Shown: positions 25,142 through 39,275, counted from the first letter of the stretch. The stretch is 64,000 bases of DNA from Candidatus Thiocaldithrix dubininis (GCA_029972135.1 CP124755.1:1984001-2048000), one strand, 5' to 3'. The notes: generated from the letters alone by a model not told the origin. Numbers and translations are program-made.

Positions 25142-27382
25142 TTAGCCATCAATTTCGACAGCACTAATCAGTTGAAAACCTTTCGGTAATAATTTACCCC
25201 GTTGCGCCCGCTCTCCTCGATAATCCGTTAAATCCTCTGGTTTTAACACCAACGGTTTTTTCCGATTATCCACATGTAAGCTGACTGTAGAGTGTTCGGG
25301 TAAAATTTTCATGAAACTTAAGCGTTCATCAGCAATCCCCAACTCACTTTTCTTCAAATTAATAAGTTTATTGCCTTTACCTTTACTTAAAGTAGGCAAA
25401 TCCGTCAGTTTAATAATCGACAAATAACCGCTGGAAGAAATCAGCAATAAACTATCAGTTGCCGCATTATTAATCAGCAAAGGCGGCAATAAATTCGCGC
25501 CCTCATGTAACGTGACCGTCACTTTGCCTGCTTTAACGCGGCTTTGCATATCTGCCAATGTACAAATAAACCCATAGCCTTCATTCGAGGCTAACACGTA
25601 AGCATCACTCTCTTTACCCATTAATAGCGTATTGAATTTTGCGCCATTGGGTGGAGCAAGTTTTCCCGTTAAAGGTTCGCCTTGTCCGCGTGCTGAAGGC
25701 AGCGTATTCGCCGCTAAGGAGTACGTGCGCCCCGTGCTATCCAATAACACCACATTTTGATTGGAGCGCCCCCGAGCGGCTGTTAAATAGGCATCACCTT
25801 GCTTATAACTTAAATTCTCGGCGTCAATATCATGCCCTTTAGCGGCACGAATCCAACCCATTTTCGACAAAATCACGGTAATCGGTTCGGCTGGATTTAA
25901 CGCAGTTTCATCCAAACTCTGTGCCGCTTCACGCTCAACCAAGGGCGAACGACGCGCATCGCCATACAATTTGGCATCTTCTTTCAGTTCCTTGCGCATT
26001 AATTGCGTCAATTTTTTCTCAGAACCCAATAATGCCAATAGGCTATCTCTTTCTTTTGCCAGCTCGGCTTGTTCAGCACGAATTTTCATTTCTTCTAAAC
26101 GAGCTAATTGCCGCAATTTAGTATCGAGAATATAATCCGTTTGTACGTCTGAGAGTGCAAATTGTTGCATTAACACTTTCTTCGGATCGTCTTCTGTACG
26201 AATGATGCGAATTACTTCATCTAAATTCAGAAACGCAATTAATAAACCTGCTAATAAATGCAAACGTTTTTCGACTTTATCCAAGCGCCATTGCAAACGT
26301 TTTGTCATAGTTTGCCGTCTAAACGTCAACCACTCGCTTAAAATCTGTTTTAAGTCTTTAACTTGTGGTCGCCCATTTAAACCGATCATATTCATATTCA
26401 CGCGATAGCTGCGTTCTAAATCGGTTGAGGCAAACAAATGCGACATAAGCTGTTCAATATCCACGCGATTAGAACGCGGCACGATAATTAAGCGCACAGG
26501 TTGTTCGTGGTCGGATTCATCGCGTAAATCCTCCACAAACGGCAATTTCTTTGCCTGCATTTGCTGGGCAATTTGCTCTAAAACTTTTGCGCCCGACACT
26601 TGATAAGGCAACGCAGTAATCACAATGTCGCCATCTTCCACTTCATAGCGGGCGCGCATTTTAAACGTGCCATTGCCTTTGCTGTATAAATTGATGAAAT
26701 CACTGGCAGGCGTAATAATTTCAGCTTCGGTCGGCAAATCTGGCGCGGGTAACAATTGGCATAATTCAGCGATAGTCATATCTGGTTGATCCAACAACTG
26801 TAAACACGCATCCACCACTTCACGTAAATTATGCGGGGGAATATCGGTTGCCATGCCTACCGCAATCCCTGAGCCACCGTTTAATAGAATATTTGGCAGA
26901 CGCGCAGGCAATACCACTGGCTCATCTAATGTGCCATCAAAGTTGGCTTGCCACTCAACCGTCCCCTGCCCTAATTCTTGTAATAATAATTTAGAATATT
27001 GCGTTAGACGTGATTCGGTATAACGCATGGCGGCAAATGATTTAGGGTCGTCTTGCGAACCCCAGTTGCCTTGTCCGTCGACCAAGGTGTACCGATAAGA
27101 AAACGGTTGCGCCATTAACACCATCGCTTCGTAACAAGCGCTATCACTATGCGGATGGTATTTACCCAATACATCGCCCACAGTACGCGCTGATTTTTTA
27201 TGCTTAGACACGGCTGATAAGCCTAATTCTGACATAGCATAGACAATACGCCGTTGTACGGGTTTTAGCCCATCGCCAATATGCGGCAATGCCCGATCTA
27301 AAATGACATACATAGAATAATCTAAATAGGCTTTTTCGGTATATTCCTGTAAAGGCAAGCTCTCGATACCATCGTAATTCAT
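25142..27382 (-). CDS. parC: topoisomerase IV subunit A
   Basis: ParC cuts and rejoins DNA to unlink daughter chromosomes, together with ParE, which is not in this window. The catalytic tyrosine is Tyr121 in AMRYTE. The C-terminal beta-pinwheel is short, as in ParC rather than GyrA. The quinolone-resistance region reads [12 protein letters not shown]: Ser79 replaces a glycine that is strongly conserved in family members I recall (HPHGDSA). Ser81 and Glu85, the usual resistance positions, are wild type. Length 746 residues is normal. Confidence 0.96.
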   Translation of the reverse strand: MNYDGIESLPLQEYTEKAYLDYSMYVILDRALPHIGDGLKPVQRRIVYAMSELGLSAVSKHKKSARTVGDVLGKYHPHSDSACYEAMVLMAQPFSYRYTLVDGQGNWGSQDDPKSFAAMRYTESRLTQYSKLLLQELGQGTVEWQANFDGTLDEPVVLPARLPNILLNGGSGIAVGMATDIPPHNLREVVDACLQLLDQPDMTIAELCQLLPAPDLPTEAEIITPASDFINLYSKGNGTFKMRARYEVEDGDIVITALPYQVSGAKVLEQIAQQMQAKKLPFVEDLRDESDHEQPVRLIIVPRSNRVDIEQLMSHLFASTDLERSYRVNMNMIGLNGRPQVKDLKQILSEWLTFRRQTMTKRLQWRLDKVEKRLHLLAGLLIAFLNLDEVIRIIRTEDDPKKVLMQQFALSDVQTDYILDTKLRQLARLEEMKIRAEQAELAKERDSLLALLGSEKKLTQLMRKELKEDAKLYGDARRSPLVEREAAQSLDETALNPAEPITVILSKMGWIRAAKGHDIDAENLSYKQGDAYLTAARGRSNQNVVLLDSTGRTYSLAANTLPSARGQGEPLTGKLAPPNGAKFNTLLMGKESDAYVLASNEGYGFICTLADMQSRVKAGKVTVTLHEGANLLPPLLINNAATDSLLLISSSGYLSIIKLTDLPTLSKGKGNKLINLKKSELGIADERLSFMKILPEHSTVSLHVDNRKKPLVLKPEDLTDYRGERAQRGKLLPKGFQLISAVEIDG

Positions 27383-27530
27383 GCAAATCCTTGTTTTTAT
27401 TCAACTGAATAAGCGTAGTAAATAGCGTTAGTGCAAGTAGGTAGGTATAGTTTATTATCCCAAATTTCGGGCGTAAGCTGAAGGCTAATCTTCTCGCAAG
27501 TGCAATTAGTGCAAGCTTACACAGTTCCGC

Positions 27531-28462
<932 letters not shown>

Positions 28463-28498
28463 CACTCTAAAAAAATAACGTAAAGGATTATCTTCAGC

Positions 28499-29989
28499 AT
28501 GAATTACCAATTCCAAACCACCACAGCGCCTAGCCAATTAAATACCGATTGCCTAATAGTAGGCGTCTATAAAGACGGGCTGTTAAGTAAAGCCGCGTTA
28601 GAATTGAATAATACCAGCCCCGGTGCTATTCAAGCGCAGTTAGCCTTGGGTGATTTTAACGGCGAAAAAAATCGCACAGCGTGGTTATATAATATTGCCA
28701 ATATCAATGCGAAACGCGTGTTATTGCTAGGCTTAGGGAATGTGGATAAATTCAATATCGAAGCCTTAGTCAGCGCAACACAAACCGCAATTAATAGCCT
28801 AAAAACCGCAAATGTAACGCAAGTAGCTTCGTTTTTAAGCGATGAATTAGCACCTGAATTACAAGCCAATGGCGTGCGCCAAACCGTGACTGCGGTTGCC
28901 GATGGGTTGTATACCTTTAATGAATTTAAAAGCAATAAGGACGAAACTCCCGTTCCCAGCTTAAACAATTGGACAGTCGCGCATACTACGCCCGCCGATT
29001 TTACGCAGGCTGTACAACAAGGTAACGCAATCGCGCAAGGCATTAATCTCTGCCGGGATTTAGCCAATATGCCGGGCAATTTCTGTACACCTACCTATTT
29101 AGCGCAAACTGCCCAAGACTTAGCGGCTAACCGTGCTAACTGCGAATTAAAAGTACTGGAAGAAGCGGATATGCAAGCGCTGGGTATGGGTGCGTTTATG
29201 TCAGTCTCAAAAGGCAGCGACCAACCGGGTAAAATGGTCATTTTGCATTATAACGGTGGCAAGGCTGGCGATGCGCCCTTTGTGCTAGTGGGTAAAGGCA
29301 TTACCTTCGATACCGGCGGCATTTCATTGAAACCGGGCGCGGCTATGGATGAAATGAAGTTTGATATGGGTGGCGCGGCTTCTGTATTAGGTACGCTAAA
29401 AGCCTGTATTGAAATGCAATTACCCTTAAATGTGATTGGCGTGTTAGCCGCTGCTGAAAATATGCCAAGCGGTCATGCCAGCAAACCGGGGGATATTGTG
29501 ACTTCAATGGCAGGCAAAACTATCGAAATCCTCAATACCGATGCGGAAGGTCGGTTAGTGTTATGTGATGCGTTAACCTATGTAGAACGCTTTAATCCAA
29601 GTGCGGTAGTGGATATTGCTACCTTAACCGGGGCTTGTATTACCGCCTTAGGCCATCATACTTCGGGCTTGTTAGCTAATAATGATGCCTTAGCCAATGA
29701 GGTATTAAACGCAGCCACACAAGCCAATGATGCCGCGTGGCGCTTGCCGATGGGTGAAAAATACCAAGAGCAGCTTAAAAGTAACTTTGCCGATATGGCA
29801 AATATTGGCGGACCTGCGGGTGGTACAATTACCGCTGCTTGTTTCTTAGCACGCTTCACTGAAGCCTATGCTTGGGCACATTTAGACATTGCAGGCACGG
29901 CATGGCGTAGTGGTGCAGCGAAAGGCGCTACGGGTCGTCCCGTACCTTTACTGTGCCAACTCCTAATGCAACGTGCACAGATTGTATGA
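28499..29989 (+). CDS. pepA: leucyl aminopeptidase PepA
   Basis: PepA is a cytoplasmic M17 aminopeptidase with two metal ions; in E. coli it also binds DNA. The signature NTDAEGRLVL is present. The metal-binding Lys and Asp lie in GKGITFDTGG, and VDIATLTGAC follows. Length 496 residues is normal. Start site AAAGGAT is good. The stop overlaps the holC start (ATGA), the usual pepA-holC arrangement. Confidence 0.97.
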   Translation: MNYQFQTTTAPSQLNTDCLIVGVYKDGLLSKAALELNNTSPGAIQAQLALGDFNGEKNRTAWLYNIANINAKRVLLLGLGNVDKFNIEALVSATQTAINSLKTANVTQVASFLSDELAPELQANGVRQTVTAVADGLYTFNEFKSNKDETPVPSLNNWTVAHTTPADFTQAVQQGNAIAQGINLCRDLANMPGNFCTPTYLAQTAQDLAANRANCELKVLEEADMQALGMGAFMSVSKGSDQPGKMVILHYNGGKAGDAPFVLVGKGITFDTGGISLKPGAAMDEMKFDMGGAASVLGTLKACIEMQLPLNVIGVLAAAENMPSGHASKPGDIVTSMAGKTIEILNTDAEGRLVLCDALTYVERFNPSAVVDIATLTGACITALGHHTSGLLANNDALANEVLNAATQANDAAWRLPMGEKYQEQLKSNFADMANIGGPAGGTITAACFLARFTEAYAWAHLDIAGTAWRSGAAKGATGRPVPLLCQLLMQRAQIV

Positions 29990-30417
29990 CGCGTATTGAC
30001 TTTTACGTAGGTCAAACCAGTAGCTTACGAGCAAGGCTAGCCCTTGCTGGTAAACTGGTTGAAAAGGCTCATCAACGTGGAATGTATGTTTATATTCATA
30101 CAGATAGCGTTGTCACTACCCAACGCTTAGACGATTATCTCTGGACATTGCAAGATAATATCAGTTTTATCCCACACGCCTTAGCCGCTAGCCAAGATCA
30201 GAGTACTAAAATATTGATTGGACATGATTTTGAGCCAATGCAGCACTGCGATTTGCTGATTAATTTATCTAACAGTATTCCCGCATTTTTCGCCCGGTTT
30301 GAACGACTGGCTGAAGTCTTAGACCAAGAAGAGAGTGTATTGCTCGCTGGTCGCCAACGTTACCAATTTTATCGGGATCGCGGCTATACTTTAAACTATC
30401 ACCAATTAAACCAATGA
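29986..30417 (+). CDS. holC: DNA polymerase III subunit chi
   Basis: Chi links the clamp loader to single-strand binding protein during replication. The protein begins MTRIDFYVG and keeps the family pattern (KAHQRGMYVYIHT, DYLWTLQDNISFIPH). An in-frame ATG at 29953 would extend it into pepA; the ATG at 29986 overlaps the pepA stop by 4 bp and gives 143 residues, the normal size. It in turn overlaps the next gene by 4 bp. Confidence 0.93.
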   Translation: MTRIDFYVGQTSSLRARLALAGKLVEKAHQRGMYVYIHTDSVVTTQRLDDYLWTLQDNISFIPHALAASQDQSTKILIGHDFEPMQHCDLLINLSNSIPAFFARFERLAEVLDQEESVLLAGRQRYQFYRDRGYTLNYHQLNQ

Positions 30418-30755
30418 AACACATGAAACAGGATCTCGACAAAACCATACGTATACCCGTGATTACGGAACTGGTACGTGCCGGTGACCCTGCTATTGTC
30501 AATCAAGCACGTAACCCGCAAGCCCGCCAACAACGCAAAGCCTTATTTGAGCAACGTTTAAAAGAACGTATTGAGGAATTGCAAGCGGTTACAGGACAAG
30601 ACGAGTACGCAGGTAAATTAGGACGAGCACACGCCATTCGTTCCGAACAAAATAAGCAAGCGACCCCCAGCAACATTGCTGAACCTTCGTTTGAAAAACA
30701 TCTGGATAATGCCCGTTCAGAATTAATCCGCGAATTATCTGCTTTCTTAAAATAA
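30414..30755 (+). CDS. small charged protein after holC
   Basis: I do not recognise this 113-residue protein. It has an N-terminal IPVITELVRAGDP segment, resembling the short IPVLT-type motif of several small proteobacterial proteins, followed by charged helices (KALFEQRLKERIEEL) and a C-terminal helix (ELIRELSAFLK). It has no cysteines or membrane segment. The start overlaps holC as ATGA; an ATG three codons later is also possible. In many relatives valS follows holC; here it does not. A link to the replisome is only suggested by position. Confidence 0.65.
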   Translation: MKHMKQDLDKTIRIPVITELVRAGDPAIVNQARNPQARQQRKALFEQRLKERIEELQAVTGQDEYAGKLGRAHAIRSEQNKQATPSNIAEPSFEKHLDNARSELIRELSAFLK

Positions 30756-30758
30756 TGC

Positions 30759-31388
30759 TTAAAACGGTACTGGGCAGTTCAGTTGTAGACGCTGTTGGGT
30801 AACCGGATGCGGTAAGGCTAAAGCGCTGGCATGTAGCAATAAACGCGGGCTTTGCGCTAACACTTCACTGCTAGCATATAAGTTATCGCCTAAAATCGCA
30901 TGCCCTAGTGCTTGCAAATGTACCCTCAGTTGATGTGAACGACCGGTGACAGGTTCTAAACTCACGCGGCTGGCATTTAGCTCGCTAAGATACTCAAGCA
31001 CTTGGTAATGTGTCAGTGAAGGCTTACCCAATTCATACGATACCATTTGGCGAGGGCGATTCGGCCAATCGGCAATTAAGGGTAAATTGATTTCGCCGTT
31101 TAATTCCACAAATTGCCCCGTCGCCAGTGCTTCATAACGCTTATAGATTTGGCGTTGCTGAAAGCAAATGCTTAAAGCACGTTCCATTGCTTTACCCCGT
31201 GCCAAAACCAAAATCCCCGAGGTATCCATATCCAAGCGATGTACCGTTAATGCTTCGGGAAAATCTTGTTGGACACGATGTAATGCACAATCTTGTTTAT
31301 GTTCGCCGCGTCCCGGTACAGATAACAACCCGCTAGGTTTATCAATCACTAGCAGGCTGTCATCAATATAGAGATAGTCAATCGACAC
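30759..31388 (-). CDS. rluA: RluA-type pseudouridine synthase
   Basis: This enzyme converts uridine to pseudouridine in 23S rRNA and probably tRNA. The catalytic Asp53 is in HRLDMDTSGI, with the family motif GRSHQLRVHL in the second half. It has no S4 domain, and at 209 residues it matches RluA rather than RluC or RluD. The start is a GTG at 31388, 6 bp after the DUF349 gene, so it is the last gene of the metG run. Confidence 0.88.
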   Translation of the reverse strand: MSIDYLYIDDSLLVIDKPSGLLSVPGRGEHKQDCALHRVQQDFPEALTVHRLDMDTSGILVLARGKAMERALSICFQQRQIYKRYEALATGQFVELNGEINLPLIADWPNRPRQMVSYELGKPSLTHYQVLEYLSELNASRVSLEPVTGRSHQLRVHLQALGHAILGDNLYASSEVLAQSPRLLLHASALALPHPVTQQRLQLNCPVPF

Positions 31389-31394
31389 GTAAGC

Positions 31395-33950
31395 TTAAAA
31401 ACTGGCTGCAATCACAGCTTGCGCGGCATCAACCCGCGGTTGCTGACTGGCTAAGGCTTCAGCCGACATTGAACCCAAACCATACCATTGTTTTAATAAA
31501 GGCAGTGCTTGTGCCAATGGATTAGCATTACCTTTACGTGAACTCATGGCGTCACGTAAATGAGCAATTTGATATTCCATGCGGGCTGCTTGGAAGTCGG
31601 GCGGAGTCTCTAAACCCAATAACACTTCCAATTGTAAGCAAAGCAACTCACCTTTAGTCTGGTTGGTGTGTTGCGTAGCTTCATCCGAGGCTTCTTGTTT
31701 AGCAGCGTTGGATTGTGCATTTAACGCCTGCAATGCATCTATTTTCTGCTGTTTACGTTCTAATTCTTGCTGGCGTTTTTCGGCTTCAATTCGTTCAACT
31801 TCAGCTTTTTGTGCATTAATTGCATCACGGCGTTGTTGGCGCTCATCGCGCAACCGATTGAATAAGGTATCAATCGGTTCACGGAATTGCTTCCATAAAC
31901 GTTGCTCGTCTGAAGGGCGCGACGCCAAGCTAATTTGCCATTGCCCTTGCAAAACTTTAGCAGCATCAATTGCTTTAGCAGTATCTTGTAGCTCCACTAA
32001 GGCTTGGGCTTGCTCAACTAATTGCTGACGGGCTTGCCAATTGCGCGTGCGTTCCGCTTTGAAATAAACCTCTAACGCATCCATCGCTGCATTAAAACGT
32101 TCGTTAATGCTTTTCCAATCTTTATGGCTAACCGTACCCGCCTCTTTCCACTGTTTGCGGATGGCAGTTACTTGATTTTGCAAAGCTTTCCAATCAGGAT
32201 TCGCCCAATCGGTTGTGCTATTCACCGCTTCCAACTGCTCACAAATCGCCGTACGCTGCTGTAAATGTTCCGCACGTTGTTGCGCTTGCTCAGCAAAATG
32301 CTGCTTACTGGGTTCATAAGCGGCTGTCACCGTGCTATCAAAGGTTTTCCATAACGTGCGTTGTTGCCCCGGCTCAAGCTGCGATAACTTACGCCATTCT
32401 TGCCGTAAAGTTTGCACTTGTTTAGCGCGTTCTTGCGGGTCAATCTCATCATCTGAACGCAAATGTTCAGCAGTTTCAATCAACTGCTTACGCACTTGAT
32501 CCGTTCCCCAACGCCTCCAATCTTGAATTTCCCGAATATAAGGTGTGAGCATTTGAATACGCCGTTGAAAGAAATTGTAATCGCTCTGCGGTAAATCCGG
32601 CGTTTCTTTCAAACGTTGGATAAATGCCTGATGCTGTTCAATCGCCTCGCTGTATTGCTCATTTTCCAAGCTGGTCTCTAACGCTTGTAACTCATCACGC
32701 AAGGCTTTCAAAGTGCTGTCACGCTGCGCTTTTTGCTTATCTAAACGCGCCGTTAACACTTCCATTGCTCGATTAAAGCTTTGCTCTAAATCCGGCATCA
32801 CTCGGCGTAAATTTTGCGGGCGCTTGGCATTGACCCAATCACTTTGCAAACCTAACACCCATTTACTCGCCACGGCTTTATCTTGCCGCCGCAATTCATT
32901 AGCCTGTTCATTTAAAGCATTGAGTTTTTCCAAGGCTTTTAAATCATCCGCCAAGGTATTACGTAATTGTTGTAGCTGCGTTTGCAGTTCTGCCCAACGT
33001 TTATCCATTAATGCTTGTTCAGCCGCAGGCAATTCGGCTTGCTGCGCCCACAAGCGTTTTAAGCTGTCTAATTCTGTATCTAGCGTAGTTAGTGTAAAGC
33101 TTTCTGGATTGGTATCCAGTTGATTTAGTTGGCGTTCAGCGGCATTCAATATATCTTGACGCGCGGTCCGAATGGGGGCAACACGGCTTTCCACATCTTC
33201 AAAGCTGGCTAAACGCTGTTGAAAGTCGTCTAAAGCAGCTTGAAAGCGAGCGCTTTGTTCTGAAGTGGCAGATGCTGCATGCTTTTGCCAGTTTTGTTGC
33301 AAGATACGCGTGCGGGTTTTTTCCTGACCCCACGAACCTTTCTGCCCCAAACTTGCCGCATCCATACACAAGTTTTCGATTTGTTGTTGTATGTGCTGTT
33401 TGGTTTGTTCTTGATCTAAACGATCTTTTAAAAACTGGCGTAAGCGTTTGTTGCCCTTACCGTGTAATTTGTCTAACTGCTTAATTTTTTCTAAGTCAGT
33501 TAATCTGCTAGCCACTAAAAATTGCACATCTTTCGACGGGTCGGCTTGAGCAATATCAAACAGTAAGTCTTGATCATCCAATTGTTCCAGCGCGTGCTTA
33601 CGTAATTTCGCACCACGCGTAGCATCGCGGGCAATGCTACGAATTAACGCAGGATTATTCAGCCACACAAAGACATCCGCTAATAAGACATCATGATGCG
33701 CATCCGTCGCCGCCAAGCCAATCACGCGCTGTTTAGCCCGTTCACCCAAAGAACCCGCGCTATGCCCTAATTGTATCAAGGTCGGTAAATGCGTTAGCCG
33801 CACAATCGCCTCCATGCGCACTTCCATATCGGGATCGGTTTGCGCAAGCTTAATTAGCTCGACGCTCTCGCCTCCCAACGTGTTAATGGCTTGAATACGG
33901 ACTTTAGGATCTTTGTGTTGCCATTTTGGCTTAAAAAAACTCGCAAGCAT
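31395..33950 (-). CDS. DUF349 protein with N-terminal HEAT-like repeats
   Basis: This large (851 aa) soluble, highly helical protein has no assigned activity. The first 170 residues look like HEAT-type repeats (DPKVRIQAINTLGG, DPDMEVRMEAIVRL). The rest is coiled-coil with several DUF349 units (W-x-x-A-G-x-V-x-HKDWKSINERF type). Similar proteins occur in many gammaproteobacteria. It lies between metG (17 bp upstream) and rluA (6 bp downstream), so all three probably share a transcript. Confidence 0.85.
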   Translation of the reverse strand: MLASFFKPKWQHKDPKVRIQAINTLGGESVELIKLAQTDPDMEVRMEAIVRLTHLPTLIQLGHSAGSLGERAKQRVIGLAATDAHHDVLLADVFVWLNNPALIRSIARDATRGAKLRKHALEQLDDQDLLFDIAQADPSKDVQFLVASRLTDLEKIKQLDKLHGKGNKRLRQFLKDRLDQEQTKQHIQQQIENLCMDAASLGQKGSWGQEKTRTRILQQNWQKHAASATSEQSARFQAALDDFQQRLASFEDVESRVAPIRTARQDILNAAERQLNQLDTNPESFTLTTLDTELDSLKRLWAQQAELPAAEQALMDKRWAELQTQLQQLRNTLADDLKALEKLNALNEQANELRRQDKAVASKWVLGLQSDWVNAKRPQNLRRVMPDLEQSFNRAMEVLTARLDKQKAQRDSTLKALRDELQALETSLENEQYSEAIEQHQAFIQRLKETPDLPQSDYNFFQRRIQMLTPYIREIQDWRRWGTDQVRKQLIETAEHLRSDDEIDPQERAKQVQTLRQEWRKLSQLEPGQQRTLWKTFDSTVTAAYEPSKQHFAEQAQQRAEHLQQRTAICEQLEAVNSTTDWANPDWKALQNQVTAIRKQWKEAGTVSHKDWKSINERFNAAMDALEVYFKAERTRNWQARQQLVEQAQALVELQDTAKAIDAAKVLQGQWQISLASRPSDEQRLWKQFREPIDTLFNRLRDERQQRRDAINAQKAEVERIEAEKRQQELERKQQKIDALQALNAQSNAAKQEASDEATQHTNQTKGELLCLQLEVLLGLETPPDFQAARMEYQIAHLRDAMSSRKGNANPLAQALPLLKQWYGLGSMSAEALASQQPRVDAAQAVIAASF

Positions 33951-33967
33951 GTACTATTAACCTAACC

Positions 33968-36010
33968 TTATTTCACGCGCATTCCGGGTTGAGCACCAGT
34001 ATCGGGATTCAGAAGGAATAACGCTTTGCCATCCGCTGAACCTGCTGCCAATACCATTCCTTCTGACACACCAAACCGCATTTTACGCGGCGCTAAGTTC
34101 GCAACCATTACAGTTAAGCGCCCTTCCAAATCTTCCGGTTGGTAAGCGGCTTTAATACCTGCAAATACATTACGCGTTTCACCGCCAATATCCAGCGTTA
34201 ATTGCACTAATTTATCCGCCCCGTCCACGGCTGCCGCTTTGATAATCTTAGCAATCCGCAAATCCAGTTTACTGAAATCATCAATCGAAATCGTAGGCGC
34301 AAGTGGCACTGCCTCTAACTGAGTCGCTGGTTTGGGTTGCGCATCCGCTGTATTCGTTTGTGGCATGGCTTTTTTATTGTCCTCAATCATGGCTTCAATT
34401 TGTTTGGGGTCAATCCGCGTCATCAGCGGATTAAAGTTATTCACTCGATGATTCACTAATGGCGTTGCCACACTCTGCCAAGTTAATGCCCCTGCATTTA
34501 AAAAGGCTTCAGCATCGGCTACCAATTGAGGCATAACAGGTTTTAAATACACCATTAAAGCACGAAACATATTTAAACCTTGCGTACAAATCGCTTGTAC
34601 TTGCGGCAAAGTTTCATCTGATTTTGCCAACACCCAAGGTTTATATTCATCAATATACAAATTCGCTTTATCAGCTAGTGCCATAATTTCACGAATAGCC
34701 TGATTATAGCGACGACTTTCATATAACTCGGCAATTCGCTCGGCGGCAGCACTAAATTCTTGATATAAAGCTGGATCAGTTAAATCGGATAATGCGTTAT
34801 CAAACCGCTTATTAATAAAGGCAGAGCAACGGGCAGCAATATTAACAACTTTACCGACAACATCGCTGTTAACCCTTGCAACAAAGTCTTCAAGACTTAA
34901 ATCAATATCGTCTACCCCATTACTTAGTTTACTGGCAAAGTAATAACGTAAATATTCAGGGTTTAAATATTTTAAATAACTTTCCGCTTGAATAAATGTA
35001 CCGCGCGATTTAGACATTTTCGCGCCATTTACGGTTAAAAAGCCGTGGCAGTTAACGGCTGTCGGCTTACGAAAATCGGCGGCTTCTAATAAAGCAGGCC
35101 AGAATAACGTATGAAAATATGCGATATCTTTACCGATAAAATGGTGAACTTCCGCTTCAGAATTGACATTCCAAAAACTATCAAAATCTATATCATCGCG
35201 TTCACATAAATTTTTAAAACTAGCTAAATAGCCAATCGGTGCATCTAACCAAACATAAAAATATTTGTCATCAGTATCAGGAATTTTAAAACCCCAATAA
35301 GGCGCATCTCGGGAGACATCCCAATCACTTAAACCTTGATCGGATTCAAACCATTCTATTTGTTTATTGGCAATTTCTTTTTGCACCGCGCCACTTTTTA
35401 AAAAGTCACGTAAGAAATTTTCAAAATCCCCTAACTTAAAAAAGTAGTGTTGCGTTTCTTTTTCAACAGGTTTGGTACCAGAAATCGCGGAAACCGCATT
35501 TTTTAAATCAGTTGGTGCATAAGTCGCGCCACAAACTTCGCAATTATCACCGTATTGATCGGCTGCGCCACAACGTGGGCATTCGCCTTTAATAAAACGA
35601 TCGGGCAAAAACATTTGTGCTTGTTCATCATACGCTTGACGAATTGTACGCGTGGCAATATGCCCTTTAGCCCGCGCTGCTTTATAAATATACTCAGCAA
35701 AATACTTATTTTCGTCGGAATGTGTGCTGTAGTAATTATCAAAACTAATATTAAAGCCTTTAAAATCACGCGTGTGATCTTGATACACTTGGGCAATCAA
35801 GGCTTCGGGCGTAATACCTTCTTGCTGAGCGCGTAACATAATTGGCGTACCATGCGCATCATCCGCACACACAAAATAGCACTCGTGCCCGCGCATCCGT
35901 TGAAACCGCACCCAAATATCCGTTTGAATATGTTCCACCATATGCCCTAAATGAATATTTCCATTGGCATAGGGCAACGCACAGGTCACTAATATTTTTC
36001 TTGGTTGCAT
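33968..36010 (-). CDS. metG: methionyl-tRNA synthetase
   Basis: It charges both initiator and elongator tRNA-Met. The HIGH motif is in [10 protein letters not shown], zinc is bound by CPRC and CEVC knuckles, and the KMSKS loop is [12 protein letters not shown]-terminal tRNA-binding OB domain (about 570-680) provides dimerisation, as in the E. coli type. The frame is open to 36031, but the ATG at 36010 has an AGGAT site at good spacing and fits the family start; length 680. Confidence 0.97.
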   Translation of the reverse strand: MQPRKILVTCALPYANGNIHLGHMVEHIQTDIWVRFQRMRGHECYFVCADDAHGTPIMLRAQQEGITPEALIAQVYQDHTRDFKGFNISFDNYYSTHSDENKYFAEYIYKAARAKGHIATRTIRQAYDEQAQMFLPDRFIKGECPRCGAADQYGDNCEVCGATYAPTDLKNAVSAISGTKPVEKETQHYFFKLGDFENFLRDFLKSGAVQKEIANKQIEWFESDQGLSDWDVSRDAPYWGFKIPDTDDKYFYVWLDAPIGYLASFKNLCERDDIDFDSFWNVNSEAEVHHFIGKDIAYFHTLFWPALLEAADFRKPTAVNCHGFLTVNGAKMSKSRGTFIQAESYLKYLNPEYLRYYFASKLSNGVDDIDLSLEDFVARVNSDVVGKVVNIAARCSAFINKRFDNALSDLTDPALYQEFSAAAERIAELYESRRYNQAIREIMALADKANLYIDEYKPWVLAKSDETLPQVQAICTQGLNMFRALMVYLKPVMPQLVADAEAFLNAGALTWQSVATPLVNHRVNNFNPLMTRIDPKQIEAMIEDNKKAMPQTNTADAQPKPATQLEAVPLAPTISIDDFSKLDLRIAKIIKAAAVDGADKLVQLTLDIGGETRNVFAGIKAAYQPEDLEGRLTVMVANLAPRKMRFGVSEGMVLAAGSADGKALFLLNPDTGAQPGMRVK

Positions 36011-36069
36011 GGTGTTTATCCTGCTTGGCAAGCGGTTAACGAGACGCTAGATGAAGGGCGAAAGGGTAG

Positions 36070-36103
36070 CAGGTTGCGCGGCTTTATGCCAGACAGCAAC
36101 CTG
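36070..36103. repeat. inverted repeat between guaA and metG
   Basis: CAGGTTGC (36070-36077) pairs with GCAACCTG (36096-36103), with an 18-nt loop. It lies upstream of metG and downstream of guaA. No T-run is visible; role uncertain. Confidence 0.35.
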
Positions 36104-36168
36104 TAGAGAAGCCTATAACAAAAAGATAGCTACTCTAACCTACTAAGCATAGGCTACGTCCAACACTT

Positions 36169-37746
36169 TTACTCCCACTCAATCGTGGCGGGTGGTTTGC
36201 CAGAAATATCATAAACCACACGAGACACACCTTTGATTTCATTAATAATACGGCGAGACACCACATCTAAGAAATCGTAAGGTAAATTGGCCCAACGGGC
36301 GGTCATGAAATCAATGGTTTCGACCGCACGCAAGGCAATTACATAATTATAACGCCGCCCATCGCCGGTTACTCCAACAGATTTAACCGGTAGGAAGACG
36401 GCAAAGGCTTGAGAGGTTTTGTCGTATAGATCATGTTTACGCAGTTCTTCAATGAAAATATGGTCGGCTAAACGCAGCAAATCCGCATATTCTTTTTTCA
36501 CTTCACCTAAGATTCGCACGCCTAAACCAGGACCTGGAAACGGATGGCGATACACCATTTCCGGCGGTAAACCCAGCTCGACCCCCATCACGCGTACTTC
36601 GTCTTTGAACAATTCGCGTAAAGGTTCGACTAAGCCCAATTTCATGTCTTTAGGCAAGCCACCTACATTGTGATGCGATTTAATTAAATGCGCTTTGCCA
36701 GTTTTTGCCCCCGCTGATTCAATCACATCCGGGTAAATCGTGCCTTGGGCTAACCATTTAGCGTTGGTCAATTTGGCAGATTCTTCGTCGAAAATTTCAA
36801 TGAATAAACGCCCGATGATTTTACGCTTGGCTTCAGGGTCGGTTACCCCGTCTAGGGCGGCTAAAAAGCGTTGTTCCGCATCGACGCGGATCACTTTGAC
36901 GCCCATGTGTTCGGCAAACATCGCCATGACTTGATCGCCTTCGCGATAACGCAATAAGCCCGTATCAACAAATACACAGGTTAATTGAGTGCCAATGGCT
37001 TTATGCAATAACGCCGCAACCACAGAGGAATCCACCCCACCTGATAAGCCGAGAATGACTTCATCGCTACCGACTTTTTCCCGAACGACGCGCATACTGT
37101 CTTCAATAATATTCGCGGTTGTCCATAAACCTTGGCAGCCACAAATGTCTTTGACAAAGCGTTGTAAAATACGTTTGCCTTGTTTGGTATGCGTAACTTC
37201 TGGGTGAAATTGCAGCGCGTAGAGTTTACGGCTTTCATCCGCCATACCCGCAATCGGCGCGGATTCAGTACTGGCCATCAGCTTGAAGCCTGAGGGCATT
37301 TCCGTAACCTTGTCGCCGTGTGACATCCACACATCCAACAAGCCAAAGCCTTCTGGCGAAATATGATCTTCGATATTGCTTAATAATGTCGTATGACCGC
37401 GCGCTCGCACTTGTGCATAACCAAATTCGCAATGGCTGGAGGATTCAACCTTACCACCTAATTGCGCCGCCATAGTTTGCATACCGTAACAAATGCCTAA
37501 CACTGGCAAACCAAGGCTAAACACATTGTCGGGCGCTTTAGGCGGTTCACTATCCGTCACGGACTCAGGCCCGCCGGATAAAATAATGCCTTTTGCTCCG
37601 AAATCAGCTACCGCGTCGGCATCAACATCCCACGGATAAATTTCGCAATAAACGCCTACTTCGCGCACACGACGCGCAATCAGTTGCGTGTACTGAGAAC
37701 CGAAATCCAAAATCAGGATACGATCTGCATGAATATTTTGACTCAT
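36169..37746 (-). CDS. guaA: GMP synthase (glutamine-hydrolysing)
   Basis: It aminates XMP to GMP. The glutaminase half has Cys86 in GICYGMQ with His181 and Glu183 (HPEV). The synthetase half has the ATP pyrophosphatase loop SGGVDSS at 235-241, and a dimerisation domain ends the protein. The frame is open to 37860, which would overlap guaB by 110 bp. The ATG at 37746 starts [16 protein letters not shown], fits the family and lies 4 bp after guaB; length 525. It is cotranscribed with guaB. Confidence 0.98.
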   Translation of the reverse strand: MSQNIHADRILILDFGSQYTQLIARRVREVGVYCEIYPWDVDADAVADFGAKGIILSGGPESVTDSEPPKAPDNVFSLGLPVLGICYGMQTMAAQLGGKVESSSHCEFGYAQVRARGHTTLLSNIEDHISPEGFGLLDVWMSHGDKVTEMPSGFKLMASTESAPIAGMADESRKLYALQFHPEVTHTKQGKRILQRFVKDICGCQGLWTTANIIEDSMRVVREKVGSDEVILGLSGGVDSSVVAALLHKAIGTQLTCVFVDTGLLRYREGDQVMAMFAEHMGVKVIRVDAEQRFLAALDGVTDPEAKRKIIGRLFIEIFDEESAKLTNAKWLAQGTIYPDVIESAGAKTGKAHLIKSHHNVGGLPKDMKLGLVEPLRELFKDEVRVMGVELGLPPEMVYRHPFPGPGLGVRILGEVKKEYADLLRLADHIFIEELRKHDLYDKTSQAFAVFLPVKSVGVTGDGRRYNYVIALRAVETIDFMTARWANLPYDFLDVVSRRIINEIKGVSRVVYDISGKPPATIEWE

Positions 37747-37750
37747 AAAT

Positions 37751-39217
<1,467 letters not shown>

Positions 39218-39246
39218 TTAAATCCAGTTTTGAAAATAAGCGGTTC

Positions 39247-39275
39247 ATTATAAGGTTTGACAATGCTGCGGTAAA
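39247..39275 (-). promoter_or_regulatory. guaB promoter
   Basis: On the minus strand TTTACC (39275-39270) and a perfect TATAAT (39252-39247) are 17 bp apart, 36 bp before the guaB start. Confidence 0.7.
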
